A program made the translations under genes and the position numbers. Below are positions 43,666-53,671 of a DNA stretch of 64,000 nt, one piece after another. Location of the stretch: the NCBI GenBank assembly GCA_018398805.1, contig JAGFBZ010000289.1, positions 4,667,001 through 4,731,000 of the forward strand. Direction: 5' to 3'. The notes beneath the pieces were generated by a model. It was given only the letters and a program-made list of their open reading frames with translations, was not told the origin of the DNA and ran no database searches. The stretch's first letter is position 1. Each line of letters opens with the position of its first letter. Source of the stretch: Hirundichthys speculiger (taxonomy: Eukaryota; Chordata; Actinopteri; Beloniformes; Exocoetidae).

Positions 43666-46527
43666 GTTGCGGGTATTAACGTGTTCAAACAGGATTATAC
43701 TTACTGACTTCAGTTTATGCTTTTTTTGATCTTCATGGCTTCTCAGTGACTTGGTTACATTTTCTGTTGATGCTTCAGGCATACTCAGTTGCTCTGCTTA
43801 TATTTCTAGGAAATTTTGGGCTAGTTCCCTAAATACTGGTAATCCATCAAAAATGCTGCTTCAGACTCTGACACTGATATCATTCTGGGCCAAGCACTAA
43901 ATAATTTGAGGATTATTTTAAACTTCAGAACTCTCATGCAGCGTATTAAAATAAATATGACAGGAACAGCCCTACCAGGATCAAGGTGCGTGAAGGTGCC
44001 AATGACAAAGTCCAGAGTGGAGACCGCCAACACAGCCAAGAGCAGCAGCTGGAGTCTGACAATCCACTTCACACCTGCCAGGTTGATTCCGAGCAAAGCC
44101 AGCAGCACTGCTGCTGACATGCAGCGCACCGCCCACTGGCTCTGCAGACCCAGCAGCTCAGCCACTGACTCTGAGAAGCCTGTGATATACATGGCTCCAG
44201 CAACACTGCAGGGTGGGAGGCAGAATCAGCAGGGAGACCACAGAGAATGAAGATGAGCAGATAAAACATTTACACTGCATCAAATCCTTTAGTTGCATTA
44301 CAAACAAAAGAAAAGTGGCAATAAATGGTTGCGCTGAAAGTCCACACCCGTTACTCACCTGTCCAAACACGTACAGGAGGCCCACAGTGCCGCCCACCCT
44401 GCCACCAAGGACGTTGGAGATCATTGAGTAGATTCCTCCGCTGCCCACCCCACAGTGCTCAGATACGCCGATCCCTGACATCACTGTAACTAACGCGACC
44501 ATCACGACCATAGAGACGAGGAGCATCCCCAGCAGCACACCAGTGTTCCCCTGAAGATGGCAAAACATTGAGCCATTACTGTAAAAACACATTGAATATT
44601 TGTGAAGAATGTAAAGCATCAAGTATACGTAGCTGTACCCCTGCAGTTCCTTTACTGAACCTGATTAATACCCTGCACAAAGTTCATTAATGGACAGCTT
44701 AACATTTTTCCTGATGACTCACTTCATAGAAATTTTTTTAAGAAGTGACTTCAAACACCCAAACAAATCATCTCAAGCACAAAAAAATGTTTTTTGTTAA
44801 TCTATTTTCCCATTAAGCACAATCTGTCAGGATGAATGTAAAATATGGTTGCAACTAAAAAAAATTAGAAGCCTCAAATGATCCAAACAGTTTTCTGTGC
44901 TTTGCAAACTCAGCAGCTCTGTAATGCCCAAACTGGATGAGAAAATGTTTATTCACAAACATTTTATTTTTTTTAATTCATCATATTTGTTGCCTTAGAT
45001 TTTCAATCCATTCAAAAAAAACTTTACTATTTTTTTATTCTAGCCTTGGCTTTGAAGTAAAGTTAATGTGTGCCATGCTATTAGCTCAGGAAGTTAACCC
45101 AACCATGAAACATAATGTTTGCAGTTTGTGTCTGGCAAAGGATCTTTTGGTGCATGTCCTTCCTTCCCCTATTCTCCATCTCCTCATTTCCTGGTATGTC
45201 TCTTTAGTTCTAATAAAAAAACAAAAACTACAGTCGTGACCTGGTGGGCAGGTGCTGAAATTGAGCCAATGAGCCGTGCTTAGCTATTGTTCCCCTTCAA
45301 ACAAAAATAAGAATGTCATTTATTATAAGATGTATCTCACTCTGGATAAGAAATGCCACCTCCAACATGGGAAACTATTTTCGGCCTCATGTTAAAGTAA
45401 AATGTTACAATTGCAATCAGGATCTTTGTGGCTATGATGGCACACACCCAGCTTAGCAATAAAAAGAAGACTGAAGATGACATAATTTCTTAATGTCCAT
45501 GATGTCCTTTGGTCAAAATAGCACAGACAAAGTACAAAAACACCCTCTTCAACCTTGTCTTTACTCCTCTGTTCACAGTTTTAGGGATTAGAGTCTGTCT
45601 CCCAACCCAATTCCAAAGTACAGCAATTGCAGCATGATGTGAAATGGAGGTGGAGATAATAATTGAAAGGCTGAATAATTCTACTCTGATCTGGATCTGT
45701 GATGTCATAGATCTGAATGGCTCAGTTAAAGATAAATCTGGCTGCCCAAGACAGGTTGATGGGGCATATCTGAGTTTTTGAGTTGACAGCAACTTCAAAT
45801 ACCCAAATAAATCATCTCAAACACAGAAAAAAGTTGTTTTTTTTTTTTCAGATTATTTTCCCATTAAGGAAAAGTGAAAATTTAATTGTCATAGAAACTA
45901 TAAAGTTTCTGATATAATACTTGATCTTCAGTGGCAAAACATCTCTGCAATAGTTAGTCAATGATGACCAAAAAAAAGCCTAAAATTTTTCCATTCAATT
46001 TTGTCATGAAACATAAAGTGACACCATCTCTTTTCATCTTTAGTAAGGATTTGCAGTGTCTGACTGGTATGACAGAAGTGCGAGTGAAACACATATAAAC
46101 AGCATACAGCCACACAGCCTACTGACCACCAGGTAGCCGGTGCGCAGGAACAGAACTACACCAAAGATGTTGATCATGCAGGTGGTGAAGACGCCATCCC
46201 AGGTGCCAAAAAGCACTGGCTCCCACACAAACAGCTTGATCCTCCACCACGGCTGGCTTGGCTGGTGAAAACTCTACAGACAAAAATCAAAAAATACTTT
46301 CTTATAGCAGCACTCTCTAAACATCAGTCCTTTCATCTCTGACTCTAACAAAGTTACGGACCGAAGAACCTGGAAAAGTGAAAAAACAGACGTCATACCT
46401 GTGCATCTTCATGGAACAGATCATGAACATGTGTGTTGGAGTCAGCTGATCCACCGTTCAGTAACTTTGTCCCATCTCCATCCTGGTCGCAGGTGTGTAC
46501 AGTCCAGCCAATCGGCAGGGTTTCCAT
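24345..46527 (-). CDS. slc12a8: SLC12A8 (CCC9) transporter, complete coding span (13 exons)
   Basis: SLC12A8 is a member of the cation-chloride cotransporter family with an amino-acid-permease-like fold. Its substrate is debated: polyamine/amino-acid transport and NMN uptake have both been proposed. Coding exons, 5' to 3': 46527-46399, 46273-46127, 44550-44359, 44205-43976, 34169-34056, 33863-33776, 33424-33337, 32327-32181, 26786-26144, 26046-25949, 25838-25721, 25069-25009, 24513-24345. Predicted length is about 741 residues; human is about 714. Visible family landmarks: [13 protein letters not shown] (TM1), [89 protein letters not shown], the cytoplasmic [12 protein letters not shown], and a C-terminal [15 protein letters not shown]. 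Phases agree throughout except at the start of exon 4, where two bases appear to be missing. Introns 4 (9.8 kb) and 8 (5.4 kb) are loaded with transposons. Confidence 0.95.
25009..25069 (-). CDS. slc12a8: SLC12A8 exon 12 (61 bases)
   Basis: Encodes [20 protein letters not shown], matching the human SNFSFFRWMRSLL segment. Acceptor TTTACAG, donor GTATTG. Confidence 0.9.
25721..25838 (-). CDS. slc12a8: SLC12A8 exon 11: TM11-TM12
   Basis: Encodes [20 protein letters not shown], then [19 protein letters not shown]. Hydrophobic, with the human-like [16 protein letters not shown] and FYIGxxSPGL. Donor GTGATT, ends in phase 1. Confidence 0.94.
25949..26046 (-). CDS. slc12a8: SLC12A8 exon 10
   Basis: Encodes [20 protein letters not shown] and [12 protein letters not shown]. 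The end corresponds to the human CNPWVSLLGA segment entering the next membrane helix. Acceptor TTTCAG, donor GTAGAT. Confidence 0.9.
26144..26786 (-). CDS. slc12a8: SLC12A8 exon 9: TM9-TM10 and large cytoplasmic loop
   Basis: Begins [20 protein letters not shown], then [20 protein letters not shown] and [11 protein letters not shown]. This is followed by a long hydrophilic loop with [12 protein letters not shown] (shared with human) and acidic [18 protein letters not shown] prefer the donor GTGATT at 26143-26138. An alternative donor at 26089 in the same phase would add 18 codons but leave only a 43-base intron. Confidence 0.88.
27323..28406 (+). mobile_element. Tc1-like transposon with decayed transposase
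   Basis: The left end CACTGCCTGGCCAAGAAAAA follows a TA. The interior gives a Tc1-type DDE transposase read in pieces. The first stretch is in the N-terminal helix-turn-helix region (27350-27700). An open frame at 27728-28228 then shows VMWSDESRL (first catalytic Asp), [11 protein letters not shown] (second Asp) and [10 protein letters not shown]. The third acidic motif (P-I-E-N-L-W) is present only in another frame after PDLN, so the frame is broken exactly at the catalytic Glu. The right end is worn. Inactive. Confidence 0.85.
28740..29340 (+). mobile_element. Second Tc1-like fossil, internally deleted
   Basis: A frame starting at 28846 reads [14 protein letters not shown], later [18 protein letters not shown] and KLDHAMAKI. 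This is the N-terminal DNA-binding part of a different Tc1 family. The sequence then jumps to a 3' piece (AAAGTTATTGCTGCATTAGG, 29049-29068) and the distal tail near 29240-29330. The catalytic core is deleted. Boundaries are approximate. Confidence 0.65.
32181..32327 (-). CDS. slc12a8: SLC12A8 exon 8: TM8 and adjoining loop
   Basis: Encodes [20 protein letters not shown], then [20 protein letters not shown] and PSLAFLGRG. Strongly conserved. Acceptor CCAG, donor GTGGGT at 32180-32175, phase 0 at both ends. Confidence 0.95.
33337..33424 (-). CDS. slc12a8: SLC12A8 exon 7: TM7
   Basis: Encodes [20 protein letters not shown] and RYDFLIAEK, near-identical to human. Acceptor CACAG, donor GTAAAC, ends in phase 0. 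Confidence 0.95.
33776..33863 (-). CDS. slc12a8: SLC12A8 exon 6
   Basis: Encodes [20 protein letters not shown] and [10 protein letters not shown]. The intracellular segment with the D-L-x-x-P...S-I-P pattern is typical of the permease fold. The donor is GTACTG, and the split codon TC|G gives Ser-Trp with exon 7. Confidence 0.93.
34056..34169 (-). CDS. slc12a8: SLC12A8 exon 5: extracellular loop and start of TM6
   Basis: Encodes [20 protein letters not shown] and then [19 protein letters not shown], close to human. Acceptor TTTCAG, donor GTGAAT. A GGT microsatellite (34023-34040) lies just past the donor in the intron. Confidence 0.95.
37778..37790. promoter_or_regulatory. X-box-like inverted repeat upstream of the 359-aa gene
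   Basis: GTTGCTTAGCAAC is a near-perfect inverted repeat of the form bound by RFX factors (GTTGC, short spacer, GCAAC), lying 257-269 bases before the ATG. RFX sites often mark cilium or testis genes. A single match of this length can arise by chance. Confidence 0.35.
38047..39126 (+). CDS. Uncharacterised single-exon protein, 359 aa, inside the hAT composite
   Basis: I do not recognise this protein. It is an intact frame of 359 codons in AT-rich intron DNA, on the strand opposite to SLC12A8, starting [20 protein letters not shown]. Visible features: a C-x2-C pair at residues 13-16; a leucine-rich, likely coiled-coil stretch at about 44-66 ([19 protein letters not shown]); a long acidic Ser/Asp/Glu-rich middle with an internal duplication (residues 114-150 and 190-228, each DIS...VST..DV..L.D...A....W.Q); and a basic C-terminal third ([20 protein letters not shown]) ending with a nuclear-localisation-like KKKRR at 351-355. 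No signal peptide or membrane segment. An AATAAA lies 194 bases after the stop. No poly(A) tract or target duplication marks the frame as a retrocopy. Nuclear location is inference only. Confidence 0.7.
   Translation: MGNHHPKAARDVCSFCQQKLPINHSSRQSDAIYSGVRKEDLGPVELVQYLERRVAELTELVLALVDNTDRQEVTAIVSALDIEVFTQKDTCTETDFSTEENSDNSSLDDCVRGDISVQTQVSTAKDVSHLEDDSALTTRWEQLAMKTDEDSSGSQEPLSQTSDEEQNRLSSLDDVFGQMKTSFEDEVFIDISLADTEKEVSTEDVLDLQDNVAPEHVWAQVTISAGDDISIAEDEGYCYQDYVPKNNHEKWKNIYPPHNCTPEMDRSPPEDVFSLKKFLAEQHGSISSEDLQKSKKPSVWRIKKFATPAHRRQYKSGKIKNCEPIEVTSDTEKADPETASQDSLVLESRSKKKRRMICG
39320..39325 (+). terminator. Candidate poly(A) signal for the 359-aa gene
   Basis: AATAAA on the plus strand, 194 bases after the TGA of the 359-codon frame and still inside the transposon. 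It would let the captured gene form its own transcript. Confidence 0.45.
42648..43200 (-). mobile_element. Tc1-like transposon fossil, deleted, same family as 27323-28406
   Basis: Ends CACAGCCTGATCAAAAAGGT and TTTTTGGCCAGGCAGTG, each bordered by TA, match the family seen at 27323 in the reverse orientation. Internal pieces correspond to its 3' part (AAGAACTTGTATTAATGATG) and 5' part (TTGATGCATGGAAATAATTT). The middle of the transposase is missing. Confidence 0.8.
43636..43664. repeat. Poly(A) homopolymer
   Basis: About 29 consecutive A on the plus strand in SLC12A8 intron 4. The length may be unreliable. Confidence 0.9.
43976..44205 (-). CDS. slc12a8: SLC12A8 exon 4: TM4-TM5, with an apparent 2-base deletion at its 5' end
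   Basis: Encodes [20 protein letters not shown], then [20 protein letters not shown] and [13 protein letters not shown]. The acceptor CCCTGCAG is clear. After it the sequence TGTTGCTGGAGCC is two bases too short to join exon 3 (phase 0) and keep V-A-G-A-M in frame. TGTGTTGCT would fit Cys-Val-Ala as in human. The 3' end (GTAGGG donor, phase 1) fits exon 5. The exon is 230 bases where 232 are expected. Confidence 0.88.
44359..44550 (-). CDS. slc12a8: SLC12A8 exon 3: TM2-TM3
   Basis: Encodes [20 protein letters not shown], then [20 protein letters not shown] and [16 protein letters not shown]. The exon is 192 bases, phase 0 at both ends. Acceptor CCCCTTCAG... reads CAG at 44553-44551, donor GTGAGT at 44358-44353. 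Confidence 0.95.
44551..46126 (-). other. SLC12A8 intron 2
   Basis: About 1.6 kb of AT-rich intron with no recognisable element. A minus-strand frame of about 100 codons at 45490-45798 has no motif or splice context, so I do not call it. Confidence 0.5.
46127..46273 (-). CDS. slc12a8: SLC12A8 exon 2: TM1
   Basis: Encodes [20 protein letters not shown] and then [28 protein letters not shown]. Almost identical to human over the first transmembrane segment. Acceptor TGTAG, donor GTCAGT (weak), phase 0 at both ends. Confidence 0.96.
46399..46527 (-). CDS. slc12a8: SLC12A8 exon 1 (first coding): N-terminal cytoplasmic segment
   Basis: The start ATG at 46527-46525 begins [19 protein letters not shown]. 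The exon ends [11 protein letters not shown], and FHEDAQ resembles the human FHEAAQ just before the first membrane segment. A TTCAG acceptor at about 46557-46553 shows that the exon continues upstream as 5'UTR. Donor GTATGA, phase 0. The start is inferred from being the first in-frame ATG after the acceptor. Confidence 0.8.
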
Positions 46528-46959
46528 TGCCTGCAGATGTTTCCTCGTTGTAGACTGAATGAAAAACAACACCTGTATAAACTACACCAAAAGGTTCCTG
46601 GAGAAATTGCATTTTGATTTATGCTACTACTCATCCTTGGTCTCTTGCTTACTGATAACAATTTCAGATTATTCTATAAAACTGTGAGAAAATGTTAAAT
46701 CCATGAAAGTGTGTGCAAAATTTAGTGTTTAACAGAGAGGCTGCTGGTCAGTGGTGAATTCTGACTGTCAGCCAGAGCTTTCTGCTGTAATGAGTCCTGT
46801 GTTTCACTAAAAGCAGCACAGAGGACTTTTGCCATTTTTAGTGATTTGGCGCCACCTATGGGTGGAGGAGGTGAAGTCGCTTTAACAACACCGTAAAATT
46901 TACTTTTGTTTTATCTCTTCCTTGATCACTCTGTTTCTCTTCCATCATTACTTTCTTGG

Positions 46960-47200
46960 ACATCTTAGTCACCTCTGCCAGGATGTCCACTGTAGCCCAG
47001 TGAGCTAGTTTCATCATTGCTGATGTGTCATATAGTAGCTAGCATAATGTCCAACCAGGATGGGGCAGGAAGTTACTTTGTCTGGTTTTTGCCAGCAGCA
47101 GATGTGGATGATGACTGCAGCTAGACGAAGCTTTATAAAAGTTATCAAATATTCATTCAAATGAAACCGAAATTTTAACGTGAACAAACGTCATTTGCTC
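46960..47200. repeat. Dispersed repeat, copy 1 of 2
   Basis: Shares long stretches with 62195-62425. Both read CTTAxTCxCxTCTGCCAxGATG, then TCCACTGTAGC, later TTTTTGCCxxCAGCAG and CAAATGAAACxGAAATT. The divergence shows that these are old copies of one family. The full extent may start near 46790. The class is unknown. Confidence 0.6.
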
Positions 47201-47561
47201 TGCTTTAAAGAGCTCTGACTGGCAATTAATGGTTTCCATGGTGACATTCAGTGCAATATTCACCCGACTCACTGAAACTGTCTCACTGCAGCTACGAAAA
47301 GACAAACTAAATAAAAAAAAAGACTGATACTACGAGCACCATAAGGCATTGAAGAACACGTGACAACTGTGTTTCTGGAGAAAAGTTGTCAATATATGGT
47401 CGTTAATAATAATAAAAGTAAAGCAAACTCTAGATTTGTTTGGACTGGAGGGAAACTGAGCAACCATCTCATTTGGAGGACTATTGCAAAAAATAAAAAA
47501 TAAAATAATATAATAATTTAAAAGGGGGTTGCATCATGAGAAAGAACTGATTTCCCTACAG

Positions 47562-47941
47562 CAGCTGTTCCCAAACTTCAGAATACCAAGGCCCAATTTG
47601 AAATGTGAAAAATCTCCGCGGCCCACTGAAACCTCTAATCACAACCGTGATCAACATACAGGACTAGGAACCATGTTCCGATATTAATGTGAGGGGTCAA
47701 CAAATAAGGTGACACCTGTCATATTAAGTTAAAATGACAGTAGAATAACATTTAATTGCGTTGTTTTATTACTTTTTAATGTTTTTAATCATGTCATGAA
47801 TATTTTACAGTAATTAAAAAACATATTTTAAAAAGATCGAGGATTTAAAACATTTATTTAATTTTAATGACCTCTCACGGCCCACCTGCAGTACCGCGAC
47901 GGCCCACCAGGGGGCCGCGGCCCACACTTTGGGAATCACTG
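47562..47941. mobile_element. hAT-type MITE, 380 bp, with 8-bp target duplication
   Basis: Ends CAGCTGTTCCCAAACTTC and CACTTTGGGAATCACTG. Flanked by CCCTACAG (47554-47561 and 47942-47949). Subterminal GCGGCCCAC motifs recur at both ends. Non-coding. Confidence 0.93.
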
Positions 47942-49040
47942 CCCTACAGTTTGATTAAAAAACGGAGGGTTATCGAGAAAAAACAAACAAACAAACAAAC
48001 AAACAAACCCAAAAGGGTTTCTCTGTTAAGTTTCCTCGGGACAAGGCTTGTCCGAGATAATAAGCGCCACGCGAACGACCTGGTCGTTAGTAAACGAACA
48101 AACACAAACAAAATAAAACAAAAACATTAAAACCCACAAAATAATGACAATAATATACTCTTTTCCGCCAACATATAGTGTGCAAAGCAAACCCACCAAT
48201 AAGGCAGCAGTTGAGGAAGGAGCGAGAGCAAACTAATCCAGGTAAAACAGCCACAGGTGCAGCAGGAGGTCACCCGGATCCCGCAGGGTGTGTTTAAGAT
48301 TTAACAAAGACCGTGAATGGGAAAACGTGAAAGATTAAACTAAATATCCGTAAATGTATTTTCGAACGTGTTTGATTAAAACTGATCAACGTCAAGGCAC
48401 AACCTGAACTGGAAATGATAAATTTAGGAAACAACTGCAGTAGGAAGGTATACAAGCCAGTCTTGGTGACATTTCGCTCTTAAATGGAACTAACTAAAGT
48501 AACACGGTGTAGGCTAGTCTCCTTTCAGACCGACTCAAGCTTCCGTGACCTTACCTTTCACAGTTTCATATCATTCCGTGCTTATTAGCAGAAAAAAAAG
48601 GAGGAAAATTGACGAGGGAAATTCCAACTCGGCACCTCAGTGATGAACGTCAGTAACAGGTATCTACGGTCCTGACAGGTGTCACTGCTTATCTTTCCAG
48701 GGTGTGTTGCAGCATTTGCACAAGGTTTCTGTGTTAGTTTTGGCAATGAGTCCGAGAGTAAGCACGGTTGAATAAAATTTGAAAGCGGAAAAAGCTAAAC
48801 TTTTTTTTTTTTTTTTTTTCAAATTTGGATTATTCCTTTCCAGAACATGCTTTAATTTCTGGTTGTGGAACAGCTGTTTGGTATTGGCAGAGATTTGGCA
48901 AATCTTTCATGAGTGCAAGCCACAAACTCAGCTCTGCTGCTTATCCCATAAACGCATGTTCCTTACAAATGGGGCACCGTTTAAAAGGGAAATAACCAGG
49001 CTTTCCAACGGTATAAGATTTATTGCCAATTAGTTACAAC

Positions 49041-49525
49041 CAGGGGCGATTCTAGGGTCAGAACTTTAGGGGTGCTGAGCACCCAATGAGCCCCACCACG
49101 ACCCACAACCCCACCTTTTTATACACAAAACCAAAAAAAAGTTTATTGAAAAATAATTTTGGATAATCATTATGACATTTATGAGAGAAGAGCATAATCT
49201 TTTTTTGAGGAAAAAAAAAAACTGACTGGAAAACATGCAAATCTTTGAAAATATCAATGAAACTTGAAATGCTAACTGAGCTAAGGCGCTAATTGGTAAA
49301 CGGTCAATGAAGAAGAGTAGTAGTTAGTGAGAAGAGGATACCATTAGGCGGGGTCGTTTTCATTTTCATTCTTAAAATATAAACTTAAACCACAAACTAT
49401 GGATTAAGTTTTGGACATTATCTAAGCCTGTCACATGTGAACTAAAATTTTAGAATAACAACATTCCTTACTCCAGGTTTTTGGGGTGCTGAAGCACCCC
49501 TAAAAAAGGGCTAGCCTCGTCCATG
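49041..49525. mobile_element. hAT-type MITE, 485 bp, with 8-bp target duplication
   Basis: Ends CAGGGGCGATTCTAGGGT and GGGCTAGCCTCGTCCATG. Flanked by GTTACAAC (49033-49040 and 49526-49533). Subterminal AGGGGTGCTGAGCACCC and GGGTGCTGAAGCACCCCT are further inverted repeats. Confidence 0.92.
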
Positions 49526-50992
49526 GTTACAACAAAGAAATAATCTACCAAACACAAATTTCCTTACTTTTTGTCCCAAGTCTAGAAACGACGAATAGAA
49601 CAATCTTTTCATTGCTCTCAATTGGCTGCTTCACAGCAGAGAACACTATCATTTTTTGTTTCAAAATGCAATAAATGTAGTTAGAAAGCACCATACAAGA
49701 CATATATCCACAACAATTCAAGCTCACATACTGTGAATAACTTTATTCATAAGGACGTGACACACAACAATCAAAATTTAATCAGATTGCTTACAAATCA
49801 TAAAATATTGCAAAAACTCTAATCATATGGGGTTATTTGACTGATTAATCAGCTACAATTAAAGCTGCACATTATTCATAAAATAAGTTCACTCGGCCCA
49901 ACAAGTCAAGAGACCATGCAAATCAACCGAAGGTCAGACCAACCCCATAGTGAAGCAGGATGCTTCGCTGTCATTCTTTAAAAGTAAGAAAATGCCAGTA
50001 AAAGTTCAGATTCCCATCTAATTAAAAGATCTTGACACAAACGATTTATACAGAGATAAATGAGAGTAGCGAGAGTGACTCCACATGGTGTATTGTACAT
50101 ATCAGTGCCTTACATGACATGTTTCAAAAATAGTTATCAAAAAATTCATAATTCAGATCTTTTTACACAAAACATTTTTCTAGCTTATACAAGGACACTT
50201 ATGGCCATGAGACTGAATTTTTAATTAAAAAGAAAAAAAAAACAGCCGCTTACATAACTCATGAATCTGCCAGTTTTGTATTGGAATTTGTCAAACCAAT
50301 AACTGAGTCGGATAACATTTACAAAAGCAGACCCACTGTGCTTTTAAAGATTGCTTACAATGAAATGGGTAGCTTGTGAAAAACAGCTATTATCTTTAGG
50401 CAATAAATCAATCAAAATGTATTAAGTGACACGAGTTTGAGCTGCTTATTGGTGCTGAGGTTAAATATTCAATTATTCAAATCAAGGTTGAGTACTCAAA
50501 GTCTTTGAAGAGAAACTTCCAGTATTTATAGTTTTTCTACAGTGAAACCCAGCATAAACTGCATAAACCTACAAAAATAAAAAAAAAAAGTTAAACACAT
50601 TAACAAATCTGCAATGTCATTTTTTCAAAAAGTATCAATTATCTTGATACTGCCGAGAGATGCATATAATTCTCACACAGCCATATCTTCTCAGATAGTG
50701 GGACTGATGAATCAATGAAATGCTTTAAAACAACATGCCTTTCACTGAAAAAAGGTGTCACTTCCACACACCTTGCCTCTCTAGATAAACAGTACTTTGT
50801 AGAACATAAAAAATTTACAATGTATTTACATCAGGATATTTTCTATACATTCTAGAGGGAATGATCAACGTCAAAGAAGAAAAGATTTAATGAAAAATGT
50901 GGTGCTGTCTGGCCCTGATTGTCAATGGAGCTGTAACAAGAGGGAGCTGAACAATAAGACAGTGTTAAACACAATAGCACCCATCACACACA

Positions 50993-50995
<3 letters not shown>

Positions 50996-51045
<50 letters not shown>

Positions 51046-51059
51046 CACACACACACACA
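50996..51059. repeat. (TA)n then (CA)n microsatellite
   Basis: About 23 TA units followed by a short CA tract. A (TG)n tract of about 14 units follows the neighbouring MITE at 51464-51492. Confidence 0.97.
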
Positions 51060-51095
51060 TATATACACACACATATATATACTCACACATACATA

Positions 51096-51460
51096 CAGTC
51101 ATGGAAAAAATTATTAGACCACCATTTTTTCTTCACTTTCTTGTTCATTTTAATACCTGGTACACCTAAACGTCATCATGTGACTAAAACAGACAGAAAA
51201 GAAAACACTGAATGCATAAAAGCAGTGTTTTTGGCAGTACAACGCCATAGCTATTGATGTAAAAACTTAAGTGATTTAGGTTATAATCAAGAAAACCATG
51301 GAAAATGGTAAGATATCAGCTCTTAAATAAAACTCTTATGAGCAATCTTTGTGGTTATCGTTATGTTTGTCCAAACAAATGTACCTTTAGTTGTACCAGG
51401 CATTAAAATGAACAAGAAACTGAAGAAAACAAGGGTGGTCTAATAATTTTTTCCATGACA

Positions 51461-51461
<1 letters not shown>
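51096..51461. mobile_element. Tc1/mariner-type MITE, 366 bp
   Basis: Inverted ends CAGTCATGGAAAAAATTATT then AGACCACC, and GGTGGTCTAATAATTTTTTC then CATGACAC, bordered by TA. The second layer (CTTTCTTGTTCATTTTAAT) is also inverted on the right side. Inserted beside a microsatellite. Confidence 0.88.
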
Positions 51462-51495
<34 letters not shown>

Positions 51496-53239
51496 GTGTA
51501 GCCTGATCACTCATGGATTTGTAACTGTGATTTCAAACAAGGCATGGCCAGCCATACACAATCATGTCACAAAAATAAAATGATGGGTCTGGTAACCCTC
51601 CCATTCACAGACACCTCCACTGGATGTACTGAAACAATTGCAAGAGGGTGGTGTGGGCTTTATGAAAATTCAAGAGTGTTGAAGAGACACTATTCAAAAC
51701 AATCAAGATCACGGCAGAATTGCTAACAACACTGCGGATCAACAAGTTTTTACTGCAAAAATCGTCCACCAGCGTTCCTACTCCACTGCACACCATTTTG
51801 CCTGTCTTTTGTTGATCCTAATCTGGTTGTTGTTCTGTCTACCTCACATGCTTTGTTTATTTGATTGGTTGTATTTCTATCCAATGGTGTCCAGAGGCAG
51901 TTTCTTCTGCATCAGTTGTTACTGCTCCCTGGAAATGATAGTTGAATCCAGAGAAACCAGAGGAAAATCATTAGGATGGCTTGCCAGGCTATTTAAACGA
52001 GGCCTGGAAGAAGACTGACATCTAGCAAATAGGTGATACTAATAAGGAAAAAGAAAAAAATACACATCTAAATCATTAAACTCATACTGCAGAAAAGCCA
52101 CTGAAATGTGATTTCCTCCCAACCACAAAACTGGTTGAGAATTGACAGTGACTTTTTCCCTCAAAATCTTTCAAAATAAAAATAACATAGAAGGCAAAAT
52201 TAAATACCCACAGTGAAACATATTGCAGAACAAGTTGAAAGCTTATGTTTGTTGTCATTGTGCAACTGGAATTAGTAGCCTTAAAGCACAGGCTGGGTAA
52301 AAATAAGTACATCTGCAGGAATGATTAAAAGGAAGTGCTGAAAAAAAAAAGGCACAGAAGCAAAATTAATGACACTTTAAAATCATACTAATTTCCACAT
52401 GTGCTGTATTTCTATAATTTAGTTTTAATAAAACAATGATGTTCAATGAGTACTAGGCTGCTACCCTAAAACCCGTGTAACTTTCGAGAACTAAGTACTA
52501 GACACTGCAGCAACAAGAGCTAAATGCTTAGAAGCAACTAGAGCAAAGAGCATAATTTGTCATTTCAAATTAACCAGTATTAACTAAGTGGCAAGACCCA
52601 CAAATCTCAAAGTTTACTTTTAAGTAAAGGTATTCTTTGACTGACTGTACACATTACATTCCCTGTAGTGCAGAATGTGCAAATTGTGCAAATGCGAAGC
52701 ACAATCCTGATTCTACTAAAATAAAAAAAGAATTATCCTGCAACCATTACATGTGCAGCTATTTGAGGCCAAAAATAATTTTAAGCAATACAAAACCTTG
52801 TTTTTGAACAAAGTTTTAAATTTCGCATGGCCGGGTCTTTTTATTACACAGCCTTTAAAGCGCAAGCGTTGCATTTGTAAAATCAGTGCCATATGATCTT
52901 AGACAATTTATGAACGTGAAGTAGAAAATGAAATTAATCAGTAATCAAACCTACCAAATAAGACGGTTTGTAAATGGAATATGAACTAGATTCCAGACCT
53001 GATAATCTTAATCAGTCAGTGTACCTTTGTTTACACACATCCTGTTGAAATATTCATAATAGTTGAGAATAAAGTGACTTTAACATAAAGTTAAGAATAA
53101 TTGTGCTGTGATCTTGGGATGCTCCGATTTAAGAGCAAGAAAAACAGGGTTATATTGTTGAGAACAAGTTCAGTGGTTTCATCAGATAAACGGCACGGGG
53201 AGGTAGCTGCAGTGAGAACAAAAAGGCATACATAAATAT

Positions 53240-53671
53240 TAGGGTTGCAACGGTACTGGGTAAAATACGGTACGGTTCGGTACGACCTGCACGGGACGCT
53301 TTTATGTCCCGCGGTATTTATGTTCCAATAACTTTGCATTGGACTTGCACGTGAGCGTGCGTGCCTTTGAGGCAACAGGCCCGCCACTGCATGTCAACGT
53401 CCACTCGCCTCCGCTCACTCACAGTGACCAGTCGATCACACTTTGGCCGGTTGGCTACAGCTCATAGACACAGGAAAAAAAAAAAAAACAAGCAGGCATG
53501 GCCAGCCGTAGCGGAGAAATTGGGAAAAACTTTTTCCGTAAACTCGGTATCTTGCAATCGCTTGTTTAGGGTAGCGGGTGGTCTGCAACCGTACCGAATC
53601 CGTACCGAAACCATGACACAAAAACCACGGTATGGACCGTACCTTGAGCCACCTGTACCGTTGCACCCCTA
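53240..53671. mobile_element. hAT-type MITE, 432 bp, with 8-bp target duplication
   Basis: Ends TAGGGTTGCAACGGTAC and GTACCGTTGCACCCCTA. Flanked by ATAAATAT (53232-53239 and 53672-53679). The interior repeats the motif CGGTACGG and its complement. Confidence 0.93.

Larger units (their letters stand above)
34170..43975 (-). other. SLC12A8 intron 4 (9.8 kb)
   Basis: The largest intron in the window. Holds the composite hAT element with a 359-codon gene (37222-40196) and a deleted Tc1 copy (42648-43200). There are A-rich runs at 34780-34805 and 43636-43664 and a possible unclassified repeat near 40330-40830. The rest is plain AT-rich sequence. Confidence 0.6.
46528..48700 (-). other. slc12a8: SLC12A8 5' region: first intron and probable promoter
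   Basis: Contains an unclassified dispersed repeat (about 46790-47330) and an hAT MITE (47562-47941). A GTAAGG donor at 48554-48549 on the minus strand could end a non-coding first exon beginning at 48555. This is inferred only from the donor motif and the need for an upstream 5'UTR exon. Confidence 0.35.

Noticed and set aside
50996..51492. Regular short repeats as a possible CRISPR-like or satellite array
   Set aside because: They are plain TA, CA and TG microsatellites flanking a Tc1-type MITE.
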